Of a stretch of 64,000 bases of DNA, positions 16,284 through 24,762 are shown piece by piece. The notes beneath the pieces were generated by a model. The model worked only from the letters and a program-made list of their open reading frames with translations. It did no database searches and was not told where the DNA came from. Made by a program: the position numbers and the translations under genes. Every line of letters begins with the position of its first letter. The stretch's first letter is position 1. Where the stretch lies: contig NZ_JABFOE010000011.1 of assembly GCF_013116745.1 (NCBI RefSeq), forward strand, positions 1-64,000, read 5' to 3'. The stretch comes from Arthrobacter sp. 260. GTDB taxonomy: Bacteria; Actinomycetota; Actinomycetes; Actinomycetales; Micrococcaceae.

Positions 16284-18927
16284 GGATCATCTTCAGTTGG
16301 CTGCGGTTGGAGACCCCCAACTTCGCGTACACCTGATACATATGCCCTTCGACTGTCCTGATGGACAGCGTGAGCATGTCTGCGATGTCGCGGTTGCTCG
16401 ATCCATCGGCAACCAACCGGGCGATGCTCCGTTCCCGTTCGGTGAGCTTGTCAAGGACGCGCTGGCGCAACTCCCCGCTTCCGCGTCCCACCGTACGCAG
16501 GATGCCGCTCGCCGCGACGGCGGCCCGTTTCTCCCCCTCGCCGGGGCTGTCAGCCGACAGCCTCTGCACCAGGTTGGCCGCGTCCGCGGCCAGGCGCTGA
16601 TTGCCGACGTCGGCGGCCAGTTTCGCCGCCTTGAGGATCTGGGCGGTGTCGCCCGAGGCAACTCCCTTGCCGTAGAGGGCACAGATCTCGGCGAAGGCCC
16701 CCTGGCCATCCATTCCGCTCGTCGCAAGCCGCTCACCGACGTCGGTCATCCCCAGTTGCACGGCCTGGCAGAGGAAGAACAGCTCGTGCCCGAAGTTTCC
16801 TGCCGCGCGATCCTCATCGGCAAGCAAGAGCATCTCCTCGGCAGCCTCCCTCCGGTCCCGCGTGGCGGTCGACGCCAGGACGGCGAAGTACCGGGTGGCC
16901 CGCGCGGTGTGCCAGTCGTACCGGCGGATAGCCAGGTCCACCTTCTCGAGGTGGGCCATCGACAGCTGCGCGTCCCCGGTGAGGGTGTAGGCGTAGGCGG
17001 TGGCGGCTTCGGCCAGGCTCAGGAACTCCTGCCGATCGCGGATCCGCAGTTGGCTCAGGGCAGGGAGCAGCTTGGTCAGCGCGTCGGTTCCGCGCCCCGC
17101 GTAGGCGTAGAGGCAACCCTCCGCCAGTTCAAGGGAGGTGCCATCGAAGATTCCAGCCAGTGCTCCCTCCTGATGGTCGTTGATCATCGCCAGGCACCGC
17201 TCCCACTGGCCGGAAATCAGCATGACCGAGAACAGCCGCACCTGGGCCGACTCGGCGAGTAGGGGATCCTCGGTGGAGTCTGCCAACCGGGACACGACCA
17301 ACCGGCTGAGCTGAACCGCGTCGTCCTGACGTCCCGTCATGCTGAGGGCTTCGGCCAACCAGCCGCAGAGCTGGTGACGGACGGCGGGGTCCATTGAGTC
17401 GCCCTGTTTCAGAAGGTCGTCGATGGGTTCGATCATGGCGGCATACCGACCGTTGTGGGCACTGAGCTCCGCGTCGAGCAGGTCAGTCTCTGCGAGCAGG
17501 CCAGCGAGACCCTCATGACCCGACTGTCCTTCCCGGACCAGTCGTTCGCGGATCTCCTCCAGAAGGACATCCGCCTCGGCGAACCTCACGTGGTCCCGGC
17601 TGAGCAGCCTGCACTTGAGTACCTGCATGAACACCCAGTCGTGAACGTTCGGGTCCTGGGGCCCCGCTGAGATGAACTCGTCGAGGATCTGCAGGGCGCG
17701 GTTGGTGTCGCCCTGGATGCCGTAGGCGCGGGCTTCCTCGGTTACTTCGGGGGCGCCCACCTCCTCTGGCGGAACCGCGGCCAGGAACCTGAGTGCGCCC
17801 TCGGTGTCGAAGTAGCGGTTGGCGAGCTGCGCTGCCTCGATCGCCAGGACAGGATCAATCTCCATTGAACTATCCAGGCACCAGGCCGCATAGTTCATCC
17901 GGCTCAGCGCCGGCATGGGTAGTTTGAGGGATGCGGCGGCCAGCTGCTGGACGAGTTCCCGGCTCCGGCCCACGGGTACCTGGCGTCGAATCACCTCGCC
18001 GATCAGTCCGGTGGCTACGCGCACCATGGGTTGCTGTGTCAGTTCAATCTCGAAGATCCCGGTTTCCATCAGCGCGTCCACTTCGTCCCCGCCGGCGAAA
18101 TCCGAGAGCAGCTCCATCGGCATCGCACCCACGATTGAGACGATCTCGGCGGTTCGCCGCTGGTCTTGCGACAACCGGGAGAGCCGGGTGGCGATTCGCT
18201 CGGTGATGATGCGGCCGGGATCGGGTGCTTTTCGTGGACCCGCGACCCAGATTCCATCCTGGCTGGTGATATATCCGGACTCCACCTGTTCCCGGCCGAT
18301 GGCTTGCAGGAATAACGGGTTGCCTCCGCTGGCGTGCCAGGTGTCGAGCACGACGGACCGGGAGACAGGTCCTTTGAGGCCGAGGGTCAGTAACTGGGCG
18401 GTGTCGGCCAGCGAGAGCGGCTCGATATCCACCCGGCGGATGAGTTCATCTTTCCAGAGGTCACTGAACTCGTCGGGGGCTGCATGGAGGGTCTGGCAGA
18501 CGAGCAGCACCTTCACTGCCCCACTCCTGACCAGATGGGCGATCGCCATCGCCGAGGCGCTGTCGAGATCCTCGATGTTGTCGGCAAGGATGAGTGTCCG
18601 TTTGCCGCCGGACCGCCCGGCGAAGAGGTCCTGCAGGCTGCGCAGCAGGATGAGCGGATTGTCGACTGCCTCATCATCGAGTTCACTCAGGACGAAGTTC
18701 AGTGCGCCGTAAGGCATGTCGGCGGTGAGGGCGCTTCCTCTGATGTACAGCAGTTCAAAGTGGGCTTCGACGTCGCGGGCTATGCGCTGGGCCAGGACAG
18801 TTTTGCCGATCCCCGCCTGGCCGGTCAGGATAGCGCCGTGGCAGTCTTGAGCAACCACGGCATCCCGCAGTGTCGTTAGCTCACTATCCCGGCCAACCAG
18901 TGGCCAAAGTCCTTGCACACCAAACAT
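16276..18927 (-). CDS. large ATP-binding LuxR-family (LAL) regulator 2
   Basis: 883 aa from an ATG at 18927. Walker A GQAGIGKT is at residues 36-43 and a Walker-B-like TLILADNIEDLD at about 110-121. The long helical middle is rich in Ala, Leu and Glu and lacks other recognisable domains. The C-terminal LuxR domain (about 820-880) contains LTERERSIARLVADGSSNRD and SIRTVEGHMYQVYAKLG. It is the first gene of a coupled pair with LAL1. Its 454-base leader region contains a structured element and a terminator-like hairpin, suggesting regulated read-through. Ligand and target are unknown; LAL proteins such as MalT respond to small molecules, but nothing here identifies one. Confidence 0.93.
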   Translation of the reverse strand: MFGVQGLWPLVGRDSELTTLRDAVVAQDCHGAILTGQAGIGKTVLAQRIARDVEAHFELLYIRGSALTADMPYGALNFVLSELDDEAVDNPLILLRSLQDLFAGRSGGKRTLILADNIEDLDSASAMAIAHLVRSGAVKVLLVCQTLHAAPDEFSDLWKDELIRRVDIEPLSLADTAQLLTLGLKGPVSRSVVLDTWHASGGNPLFLQAIGREQVESGYITSQDGIWVAGPRKAPDPGRIITERIATRLSRLSQDQRRTAEIVSIVGAMPMELLSDFAGGDEVDALMETGIFEIELTQQPMVRVATGLIGEVIRRQVPVGRSRELVQQLAAASLKLPMPALSRMNYAAWCLDSSMEIDPVLAIEAAQLANRYFDTEGALRFLAAVPPEEVGAPEVTEEARAYGIQGDTNRALQILDEFISAGPQDPNVHDWVFMQVLKCRLLSRDHVRFAEADVLLEEIRERLVREGQSGHEGLAGLLAETDLLDAELSAHNGRYAAMIEPIDDLLKQGDSMDPAVRHQLCGWLAEALSMTGRQDDAVQLSRLVVSRLADSTEDPLLAESAQVRLFSVMLISGQWERCLAMINDHQEGALAGIFDGTSLELAEGCLYAYAGRGTDALTKLLPALSQLRIRDRQEFLSLAEAATAYAYTLTGDAQLSMAHLEKVDLAIRRYDWHTARATRYFAVLASTATRDRREAAEEMLLLADEDRAAGNFGHELFFLCQAVQLGMTDVGERLATSGMDGQGAFAEICALYGKGVASGDTAQILKAAKLAADVGNQRLAADAANLVQRLSADSPGEGEKRAAVAASGILRTVGRGSGELRQRVLDKLTERERSIARLVADGSSNRDIADMLTLSIRTVEGHMYQVYAKLGVSNRSQLKMILE

Positions 18928-19105
18928 AGCGCCCCACTACATGGTGCAGGTCGGCACGGCGAGTCGTCCCAGCCCGACGGTTCCGAGGAAGGGGAAACCA
19001 TGTCCCGCTTCCAGTTTAAACGAAAGTTGCAGAGTCCGCCTCAGCTTCTTACGTACTAGGGGATAACCATACGCTGGATCGCCGATTAAGGCACGGGAAG
19101 TGACG

Positions 19106-19126
19106 AAAAAATGTGAGCGGACTCAC
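19106..19126 (-). terminator. short hairpin with T6 tract, upstream of LAL2
   Basis: In the minus direction GTGAG, loop TCCG and CTCAC are followed by A and six T residues (19113-19126 plus the A-run at 19106-19111 on the plus strand). This is a small intrinsic-terminator-like structure. It lies between structured element B and the LAL2 start about 180 bases further on, so it could end LAL3/4 transcription or be a leader terminator controlled by element B. Confidence 0.5.
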
Positions 19127-19160
19127 GGGACCCCGCCTCGGCATCGAGTGAGGGTACTAC

Positions 19161-19233
19161 CCATGGTGGGGCCGACGGCGGGCTGGGGATCAGCCCGGTC
19201 TCAGAAGGCTGGCCGCCGCCGGCCCGACCATGG
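19161..19233 (-). ncRNA. conserved structured element, copy B (candidate leader RNA)
   Basis: Extended stem: CCATGGT/ACCATGG (19161-19167 with 19227-19233), GGGCCG/CGGCCC (19169-19174 with 19220-19225), A-C mismatch (19175/19219), CGGCGG/CCGCCG (19176-19181 with 19213-19218). The unpaired GCTGGGGAT (19182-19190) is nearly identical to copy A. The apical hairpin CAGCC/GGCTG (19191-19195 with 19207-19211) has loop CGGTCTCAGAA. The palindrome GGGTACTACCC (19152-19162) adjoins it. The element sits in the gap between LAL3 and LAL2. The remainder of 18928-19381 has no supported gene. Confidence 0.55.
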
Positions 19234-19323
19234 GTTCCGCCGGTGAGGGCGGAGTGGGTCACCCCGGAGCACATGGCCCGGGCGACACAGTCAGACTACG
19301 GTCGAAAAATGCCCTCCACACGC

Positions 19324-19336
19324 GTAGTCGCTACTC
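19324..19336. promoter_or_regulatory. GTAG-N3-CTAC inverted repeat (identical, inverted, to 24522-24534)
   Basis: GTAGTCGCTACTC. Its exact reverse complement, GAGTAGCGACTAC, occurs upstream of LAL4 at 24522-24534. It lies 46 bases beyond the LAL3 stop and about 400 bases before the LAL2 start, so it is a candidate operator for the second LAL pair. The 13-base identity in two non-coding gaps is the support. Confidence 0.5.
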
Positions 19337-19381
19337 GTCTTCTTCCCCGTGGCTACTTCACTTGGCGCCCGGTCTACGCAG

Positions 19382-22093
19382 CTACGGGTCACCGCGGGAG
19401 CCCGTCTCCAGCAGCCCGACGACCAGGTCATCCCGGCCACCGATGCCAAGTTTGAGGTAGATCCGGTACAGGTGCCCCTCAACTGTCCGTCGGGAAACGG
19501 TGAAATGGGTGGCTATTTCCTGGGAGGACGCACCCTCCGCCGCGAGCCTGGCGATCTCCTGTTCCCTGCGGGTCAGGGCAACCCGGGTCAGCGCTTGATC
19601 GGTAATGGCGCGGGTTCTGACCCTTCCCAGCTCAGGGATCAGCCCGCGCAGCTGCTGCAGAACCGTACGCTGTGCCCTTTCTTCCCCCCGACGTCCGTAG
19701 CCTGCGGCGCCCCGCGCCAGGCACTCGGCCGCCAGCAGATGTCTGCCGGAGGCCAGCGCTCGCTCCCCCGCCGCCACCAACTGGGCTGGGTCGGTCGAAT
19801 CTGCCACCCGAGCAATAATGCGGATGGTGTCGGAGTTGGAGGCACCCAACTCGTTCGCCAGCTCCTGAAGTCGGCCGGCACTGACCGGACCCTCCAGCAG
19901 GAAGAGCAGTTCAAGGATCTCCGCCTCGGCATACACCAGTCCCCGCACCTGGGCATCAACTGCTGCCGCCTCGATCGCCGCCACGTGCTGGGTCATCACT
20001 GCCGGCCACGACTGGGCAGCAGAAATGTAGGCTTCAGCTACCAGGCGCTGCGGCGGGAACCCCCGGTAGGGGAGAGCCCGGAAGTCCTGCAGATACCCCA
20101 GAGCACGCTCATCGTGCCCTACCAGCCGGCTGGCGAAGGCTGCGGTTCCCAGAGCCAGGGGGAGAAGCATCTCCGGGTCGTGGCGTCGGAGTTCCTCGAT
20201 CCCGGCTGCCAACAGGTCGCAGCTGGCGTCGATGCGCCCGCATCTGAAGTCCATCACGCCCTGCAACGTCATCAGGTTGCCGCCGAAGTGCTGCAGCGCC
20301 GGCGGCGCTGACTCGTCAAACGATTCCCGCAGTCGTGCAAACCCTGGCTCATCCATGGCCTGCACCAGCAGCACCCCGCGGCGGGTGACAGCCGTGCGGT
20401 AGTGCCGGGCGAGGTCCTTGCCCTCCCCCGTGGTCTGGACCGCCGCGAGGGTCAGATCGTTGGCCTCAGCGGTTTTCCCCGTCGCCCCCAGCGCTTCTCC
20501 CAACAGCATCCGGGAGACCAGACCGACGGAGGTTGAGGGCACAGAGTCACTGACGACGTCGCGCAGACCCTTGATGGCGATGTCGTACTCGCCTCCCAGA
20601 CAGTGCGCTACGTGCCTCAGGATGACCGCACCCCACTCGACCGGCGGCCCAGGAATGGATGGGGCGTCCGCCCGGTTCGGGGCGGCGTTCAAGCACTGTC
20701 CCCTCGTCGCCCAGCGGTCAGCAATGGCGAGGAGGTCCTGCGCGTTGCCCCCTTGCTGCAGGGTGATCTGGGCTTCCGTGACGGCGGCGACCGCCAGGGT
20801 ACCCAGATCTGCTGCCTCATCGATGAGTCCGCGAATCTCGGCGGCGGCCGCATCGGTGTCGGCCAGGTCCAGGAAACTTCGTGCCGATTCCACCCGGGCC
20901 GCGGTGGCGAATTCCGGCGCGGTGACTGCTGCCGAAAATCGTTGCGCTTGGCGGGGGGCGAACCCGTTGTTGGCTTGCTGGGCAGCTGCCAGCAGTTCCT
21001 GGTCGGGTATGCCATACCCGAGGTCCATTGCCCAGCCCACTGAGGTACTGGCTCCTGCGGCGGCCAGCACCTCACGTCCATGCGAGGATCCCCGGAGGGT
21101 TCTGAGGATCTCGACCCGCCTGCCGGGAGGGACGAGGTGCCGGATCACTTCCCCATACACCCGGGGTTCAACTGTGACACGGCTCCTGCGGCTGCCGTGC
21201 CCTCCCGAATAGGCCAGGAGATTCACCGCAAGCCCCTGTTCCATGGCTGCGGCGTCCAGCAGGTGCCGCGCCGCAGTGGTCGGGATACCCCCCAGCAGGG
21301 CAACCATCTCTATGGCCCCGCGGGTAGCGGGCGAGCAGCCAAGAAGCAGCGCTTTGACTCGCCCCACCAGTTCATCTCCGGCGGATTTTGGGGCGGCGAC
21401 CAACAGCCACACTCCATTGCGCTCGACGAGTGAGCCCGTGGAGCGCAGGTGGGAGATCAGCGCCCTGATAATGGATGGATTCCCCTGGGACCAGTCGGTG
21501 AGGAATGACGTTGCATTGGAGCTGACAATCCCGCCCAGCTCACTCCGGGAGAGCACTCCGACCTGTTCGCGGCTCAACGCCGCAAGTTCACACCGCGTCA
21601 GCAGTCCGTCCCGGCAAAGCGAGTAGAGTTCCTCGGGCGCGTTCCCCAGCGACCGGGTGAGGACCAGGAGCCGAATCTCCCGTGCCAGCGCGAGCTGGCC
21701 CAGCAGGTGGCTGCTTTCCTGATCCAGGTGGTGGGCGCTGTGCACGGTCACCAGTACGGGGAGTCCAGCTTCGGAGGATACGGAGTTCAGGGCAGCCCTG
21801 ATCAGCCTCAGTACTGCCAGCCGGGACTCGAGATCGGCCGGAACCGAATCCAGCAGAAGGGGCGCCAGCGCTCCATAGGGGACCCGGCTCAGCGAGGAGT
21901 CCGCGTGGACAGCCATAGGCACGACCGCGCCTTCCAGCCTCGTCAGGACCTGAGCCGCCACCGTTGACTTGCCGATGCCAGCGGGGCCACACACCCAGGC
22001 TCCATTGACGAGCGGGTCCAGGATGCTGGCTGTGATCAGGTCTATGTCGGCGGACCGGCCGACCAGCCCTCCCGCCCCGAGTTGAACGTTCAC
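19382..22093 (-). CDS. large ATP-binding LuxR-family (LAL) regulator 3
   Basis: 903 aa. The GTG start overlaps the TGA of LAL4 by four bases (GTGA), so the two are translated as a coupled pair. Walker A GPAGIGKS is at residues 36-43. The Walker-B-like region (LPVLVTVHSAHHLD) is unusual in that histidine replaces the expected second acidic residue, so ATP hydrolysis may be weakened. The C-terminal LuxR domain (about 835-890) has LTRREQEIARLAAEGASSQE and SRRTVEGHLYRIYLKLG. The middle about 550 residues are helical without a named domain. Paralogous to LAL1, LAL2 and LAL4; the most similar parts are the P-loop and the helix-turn-helix. The regulatory target is unknown. Confidence 0.92.
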   Translation of the reverse strand: MNVQLGAGGLVGRSADIDLITASILDPLVNGAWVCGPAGIGKSTVAAQVLTRLEGAVVPMAVHADSSLSRVPYGALAPLLLDSVPADLESRLAVLRLIRAALNSVSSEAGLPVLVTVHSAHHLDQESSHLLGQLALAREIRLLVLTRSLGNAPEELYSLCRDGLLTRCELAALSREQVGVLSRSELGGIVSSNATSFLTDWSQGNPSIIRALISHLRSTGSLVERNGVWLLVAAPKSAGDELVGRVKALLLGCSPATRGAIEMVALLGGIPTTAARHLLDAAAMEQGLAVNLLAYSGGHGSRRSRVTVEPRVYGEVIRHLVPPGRRVEILRTLRGSSHGREVLAAAGASTSVGWAMDLGYGIPDQELLAAAQQANNGFAPRQAQRFSAAVTAPEFATAARVESARSFLDLADTDAAAAEIRGLIDEAADLGTLAVAAVTEAQITLQQGGNAQDLLAIADRWATRGQCLNAAPNRADAPSIPGPPVEWGAVILRHVAHCLGGEYDIAIKGLRDVVSDSVPSTSVGLVSRMLLGEALGATGKTAEANDLTLAAVQTTGEGKDLARHYRTAVTRRGVLLVQAMDEPGFARLRESFDESAPPALQHFGGNLMTLQGVMDFRCGRIDASCDLLAAGIEELRRHDPEMLLPLALGTAAFASRLVGHDERALGYLQDFRALPYRGFPPQRLVAEAYISAAQSWPAVMTQHVAAIEAAAVDAQVRGLVYAEAEILELLFLLEGPVSAGRLQELANELGASNSDTIRIIARVADSTDPAQLVAAGERALASGRHLLAAECLARGAAGYGRRGEERAQRTVLQQLRGLIPELGRVRTRAITDQALTRVALTRREQEIARLAAEGASSQEIATHFTVSRRTVEGHLYRIYLKLGIGGRDDLVVGLLETGSRGDP

Positions 22094-24447
22094 CGTCTGA
22101 ACGCGTTACTGAGATTCACCTTCGCCAGGAGCTCAGCCCTGGTCCGGACGTGAAGTTTCGTGTACACGCGGTGCAGGTGCCCTTCGACGGTTCGGACACT
22201 GACATCCATGGCGAGTGCCAGCTCCCGGTTGGTCCTGCCGTCGACCACGGCGGTGACCACCTCGACCTCGCGACGGGTAAGGGAGGCAAGCTGCCGGCGT
22301 GCCCCGAGAGCAGTGCCGGACACACCGACGACGCCGCGAACGCGGTCCGCGACGTAGGCAATGGTCGACCGCTCCCCGGACTGGGCAGCGAGTTGCACTG
22401 CCGAAGCGGCCGCGTCACGGGCGAAAGCCTGGTCGCCTAGGTTCTGCGCCAGGTCCATTGCCTGCAACACCAGTTCGGCGTCCTCCGCGTCCACGCCCTT
22501 CGCGTAAAGCTGGCTCAGGGCGGCGAACCGACCCTGGCAGGATGCACTGAGTTTGAGAATTGACTGGGCCACACCGGTATCGCCCTGCCTCATCGCACCA
22601 CACAGGGTCATCAGCTCCCATGAGCTGTTGCCCAGTGCCGCGTCTTCTCTGCTGAGTTCCCGGAGCTCGAAGGCTGACCGGTCAGCGGATGCCGTGCCTG
22701 CCAGGGCCAGCGCTGCGAAGTGTTTGGTCAGGCGTCGCACCGTCCAGGATGCTGTGCGTGACGGCAGGCTCGCGATCGCCAGGTAGTCGGTCGCCTGCGC
22801 CGGGTTATCCGCAGCGGTTACGAAGGCCAGTGCCGCGGCGGCGAGGGGCGCGGCACCCGCGGGGTCGTGCACCTGCAGTTGACGCAGTGCCGGATTCAGG
22901 AGCGGCTCAGCCTCAGCGGGGCGCCCGGCGGCAGCATAGATCAGTCCTTCGGCGAGCTCCTCATGGGTTCCGGTGCCGGGGCCCAGGTTCAGCAGGTGGT
23001 GGGCCGACACCTCCAGCAGGCCTGTCAGGTTGCCCGACACCGCCTCGAGGGTGGCCAGCGTGATGGCGATCCGGGACGGCAGCGACGGTTGACCGGCGAC
23101 GTTGGGGTGCAGCGCACCGGCGGCTTCCTTCGCATCGTCCACCCGGCCAGTGAACGCCAGCGCCTCGCACAACCAGGCGGCAGCCAGACGGCGGTGGTCA
23201 GGATCGAGCGCAGCCGGAACGAACTCTGGTGACCTCAGCTCGGTGACGACATCGCGGAACCGTCCCTCGGTTGCGGCCCGGCGGGCACGCTCGAGAATAC
23301 TCGCCGCCCGCTGCTGTCGGGGGTCACCGACCGGTTGGCCCTCCTGTCCGGTGATTGACCCGCTTAGTGCCAGGTGGGGACTGAAGCCATCGATCTGGTT
23401 CGTCAGTCCAAGCACCGCGTCGCTGAGAAGAGGGGTTGCCACGGAGACGGTCGCCCACCGGTCGCTACCGATGGAAAGCATTCCCTGCTCCTGGAGATCA
23501 TCCAGGTCCCCCAGGATGTCGGCGGGTACTGCGGCAAGCGGGGTTGTTCCTGCTGCGGCGAGGGTGCGGAGCAGCCTGCGCTGGGAGGGCCGGAGCATGA
23601 CGATGCGGTCTGTGATCAGGGCAGTGGTGGCCTCGCTGGGCCGGACTGCGTGGGAGGTCAGGACCCACACGCCTTCCACACAGTTGAGCGCACCGGCAGC
23701 GACATAGTCGCGCACCAGCGCGCCAAGAAGCCGGGGGTTTCCCCCGCTGTGGGTGTGCAGTGCAAGCGACGACGCCCGGGACGCGGTGGCACCGAGGGCC
23801 GCGGCGAGGTACGCAGCGACCTCCTGCTGGGTCAGCGGCCCCAGGTCCACCCGCACCAGGGTGCCTTTCAGGCAGAGAGTCTGGAAAGAGAACGGAGCGG
23901 CTGTGAGGTCGCTGCAGGCTGCGACCAGGCGGATGCTCCCCGCCTGCACCAGCTGTCCCAGCACCGTGGTCGAGTCCTCATCGAGGTGGTGGGCATCGTC
24001 GACCACCACAATGACGGGTAATCCAAGCGCCTTGTCCTTGAGCACCCGGGTCAGGGCGCTGATGACCCGGACCGGGTGGCTGAGCACATCCTCCCCTGCC
24101 TCTGCCAGCAGGACTCGGAGTGCACCGTACGGTTCGCGGGCGTAACGACCAGTGCCCCGCAGGTGAATCAGGCAGGCGGTGGTGCGAAGGTGGTCGACCA
24201 TCGACCTCAGGAGCGCTGTCTTGCCGCTTCCCGGTTCACCGGTCAGCAGGACCGATGACGGCGCTGGCCCCTCCAACAGCAGGTCCCTGAGTGTCTGGGG
24301 AAGGAGGGCGCGGGTCTGGTGCGAGGGCGACGTCGAATGGTGCGAGGGCGTCGTCGAACTGCTGACCCCCGTCCGCGGATTGAGGCCGGCCTGGTGCCAC
24401 TCGATCCGGGCAGGCGGGTAGGCATGCGTGCTTGTGTCGTAACTCAT
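22090..24447 (-). CDS. large ATP-binding LuxR-family (LAL) regulator 4
   Basis: 785 aa, shortest of the four. ATG at 24447 with an AAAAGG ribosome site about 8 bases upstream. A Ser/Thr/His-rich N-terminal tail of about 45 residues precedes the P-loop GEPGSGKT (70-77); Walker B is LPVIVVVDDAHHLDED. The C-terminal LuxR domain (about 715-775) includes LTRREVEVVTAVVDGRTNRE and SVRTVEGHLHRVYTKLH. First gene of the LAL4-LAL3 pair. Its upstream gap (24448-24762) carries a GTAG-N3-CTAC repeat, an AGTACT palindrome and structured element C. It probably responds to a metabolite or protein signal, but no ligand-binding domain is recognisable. Confidence 0.92.
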   Translation of the reverse strand: MSYDTSTHAYPPARIEWHQAGLNPRTGVSSSTTPSHHSTSPSHQTRALLPQTLRDLLLEGPAPSSVLLTGEPGSGKTALLRSMVDHLRTTACLIHLRGTGRYAREPYGALRVLLAEAGEDVLSHPVRVISALTRVLKDKALGLPVIVVVDDAHHLDEDSTTVLGQLVQAGSIRLVAACSDLTAAPFSFQTLCLKGTLVRVDLGPLTQQEVAAYLAAALGATASRASSLALHTHSGGNPRLLGALVRDYVAAGALNCVEGVWVLTSHAVRPSEATTALITDRIVMLRPSQRRLLRTLAAAGTTPLAAVPADILGDLDDLQEQGMLSIGSDRWATVSVATPLLSDAVLGLTNQIDGFSPHLALSGSITGQEGQPVGDPRQQRAASILERARRAATEGRFRDVVTELRSPEFVPAALDPDHRRLAAAWLCEALAFTGRVDDAKEAAGALHPNVAGQPSLPSRIAITLATLEAVSGNLTGLLEVSAHHLLNLGPGTGTHEELAEGLIYAAAGRPAEAEPLLNPALRQLQVHDPAGAAPLAAAALAFVTAADNPAQATDYLAIASLPSRTASWTVRRLTKHFAALALAGTASADRSAFELRELSREDAALGNSSWELMTLCGAMRQGDTGVAQSILKLSASCQGRFAALSQLYAKGVDAEDAELVLQAMDLAQNLGDQAFARDAAASAVQLAAQSGERSTIAYVADRVRGVVGVSGTALGARRQLASLTRREVEVVTAVVDGRTNRELALAMDVSVRTVEGHLHRVYTKLHVRTRAELLAKVNLSNAFRR

Positions 24448-24521
24448 TGAGAGACCTTTTCTTCGCGTTCCCAGCGTTGTGAAGTACTGATCACGGTAGA
24501 ACCACCGCCCGGCGCCCGCAT

Positions 24522-24539
24522 GAGTAGCGACTACCCGAG
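24522..24539. promoter_or_regulatory. GTAG-N3-CTAC inverted repeat upstream of LAL4
   Basis: GAGTAGCGACTACCCGAG contains the inverted repeat GTAG-CGA-CTAC (24524-24534) and is the reverse complement, over 13 bases, of the site at 19324-19336. It lies 75 bases before the LAL4 ATG. An AGTACT palindrome (24483-24488) lies between it and the gene. Candidate operator; spacing to the gene fits a promoter-proximal site. Confidence 0.5.
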
Positions 24540-24620
24540 TTTTTCGCGCACACTACGCGTCGGCTACTTGGATCCGTGGGGTCCAGGTACTCGCCGATAT
24601 CCGCTGCCTGCGTAGGCACC

Positions 24621-24684
24621 AAAAAAGGGACCGACGTTGGGATGGGGGTGGCCCAGTCTCAGAGGCCGCCCAACGTCGGCCCCC
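24621..24684 (-). terminator. structured element, copy C, with T6 tract (probable pth terminator or leader element)
   Basis: Stem GGG/CCC, CCG/CGG, A-T and CGTTGGG/CCCAACG (24627-24641 with 24669-24682, A24630 bulged), unpaired ATGGGGGT, and an apical hairpin GGCC/GGCC (24650-24653 with 24664-24667) with loop CAGTCTCAGA. In the minus direction the outer stem is followed by six T residues (24621-24626), so it looks like an intrinsic terminator after pth. Its loop and overall plan match copies A and B. A competing hairpin GGCCCC/GGGGCC (24678-24683 with 24691-24696) overlaps its outer stem. Confidence 0.6.
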
Positions 24685-24762
24685 GTATTTGGGGCCGTGA
24701 TGGCGCGAAGCGGTCCGGATCATTTCACCAGTGGACCGCTGGTCGTGAGTCTAATTTATACG

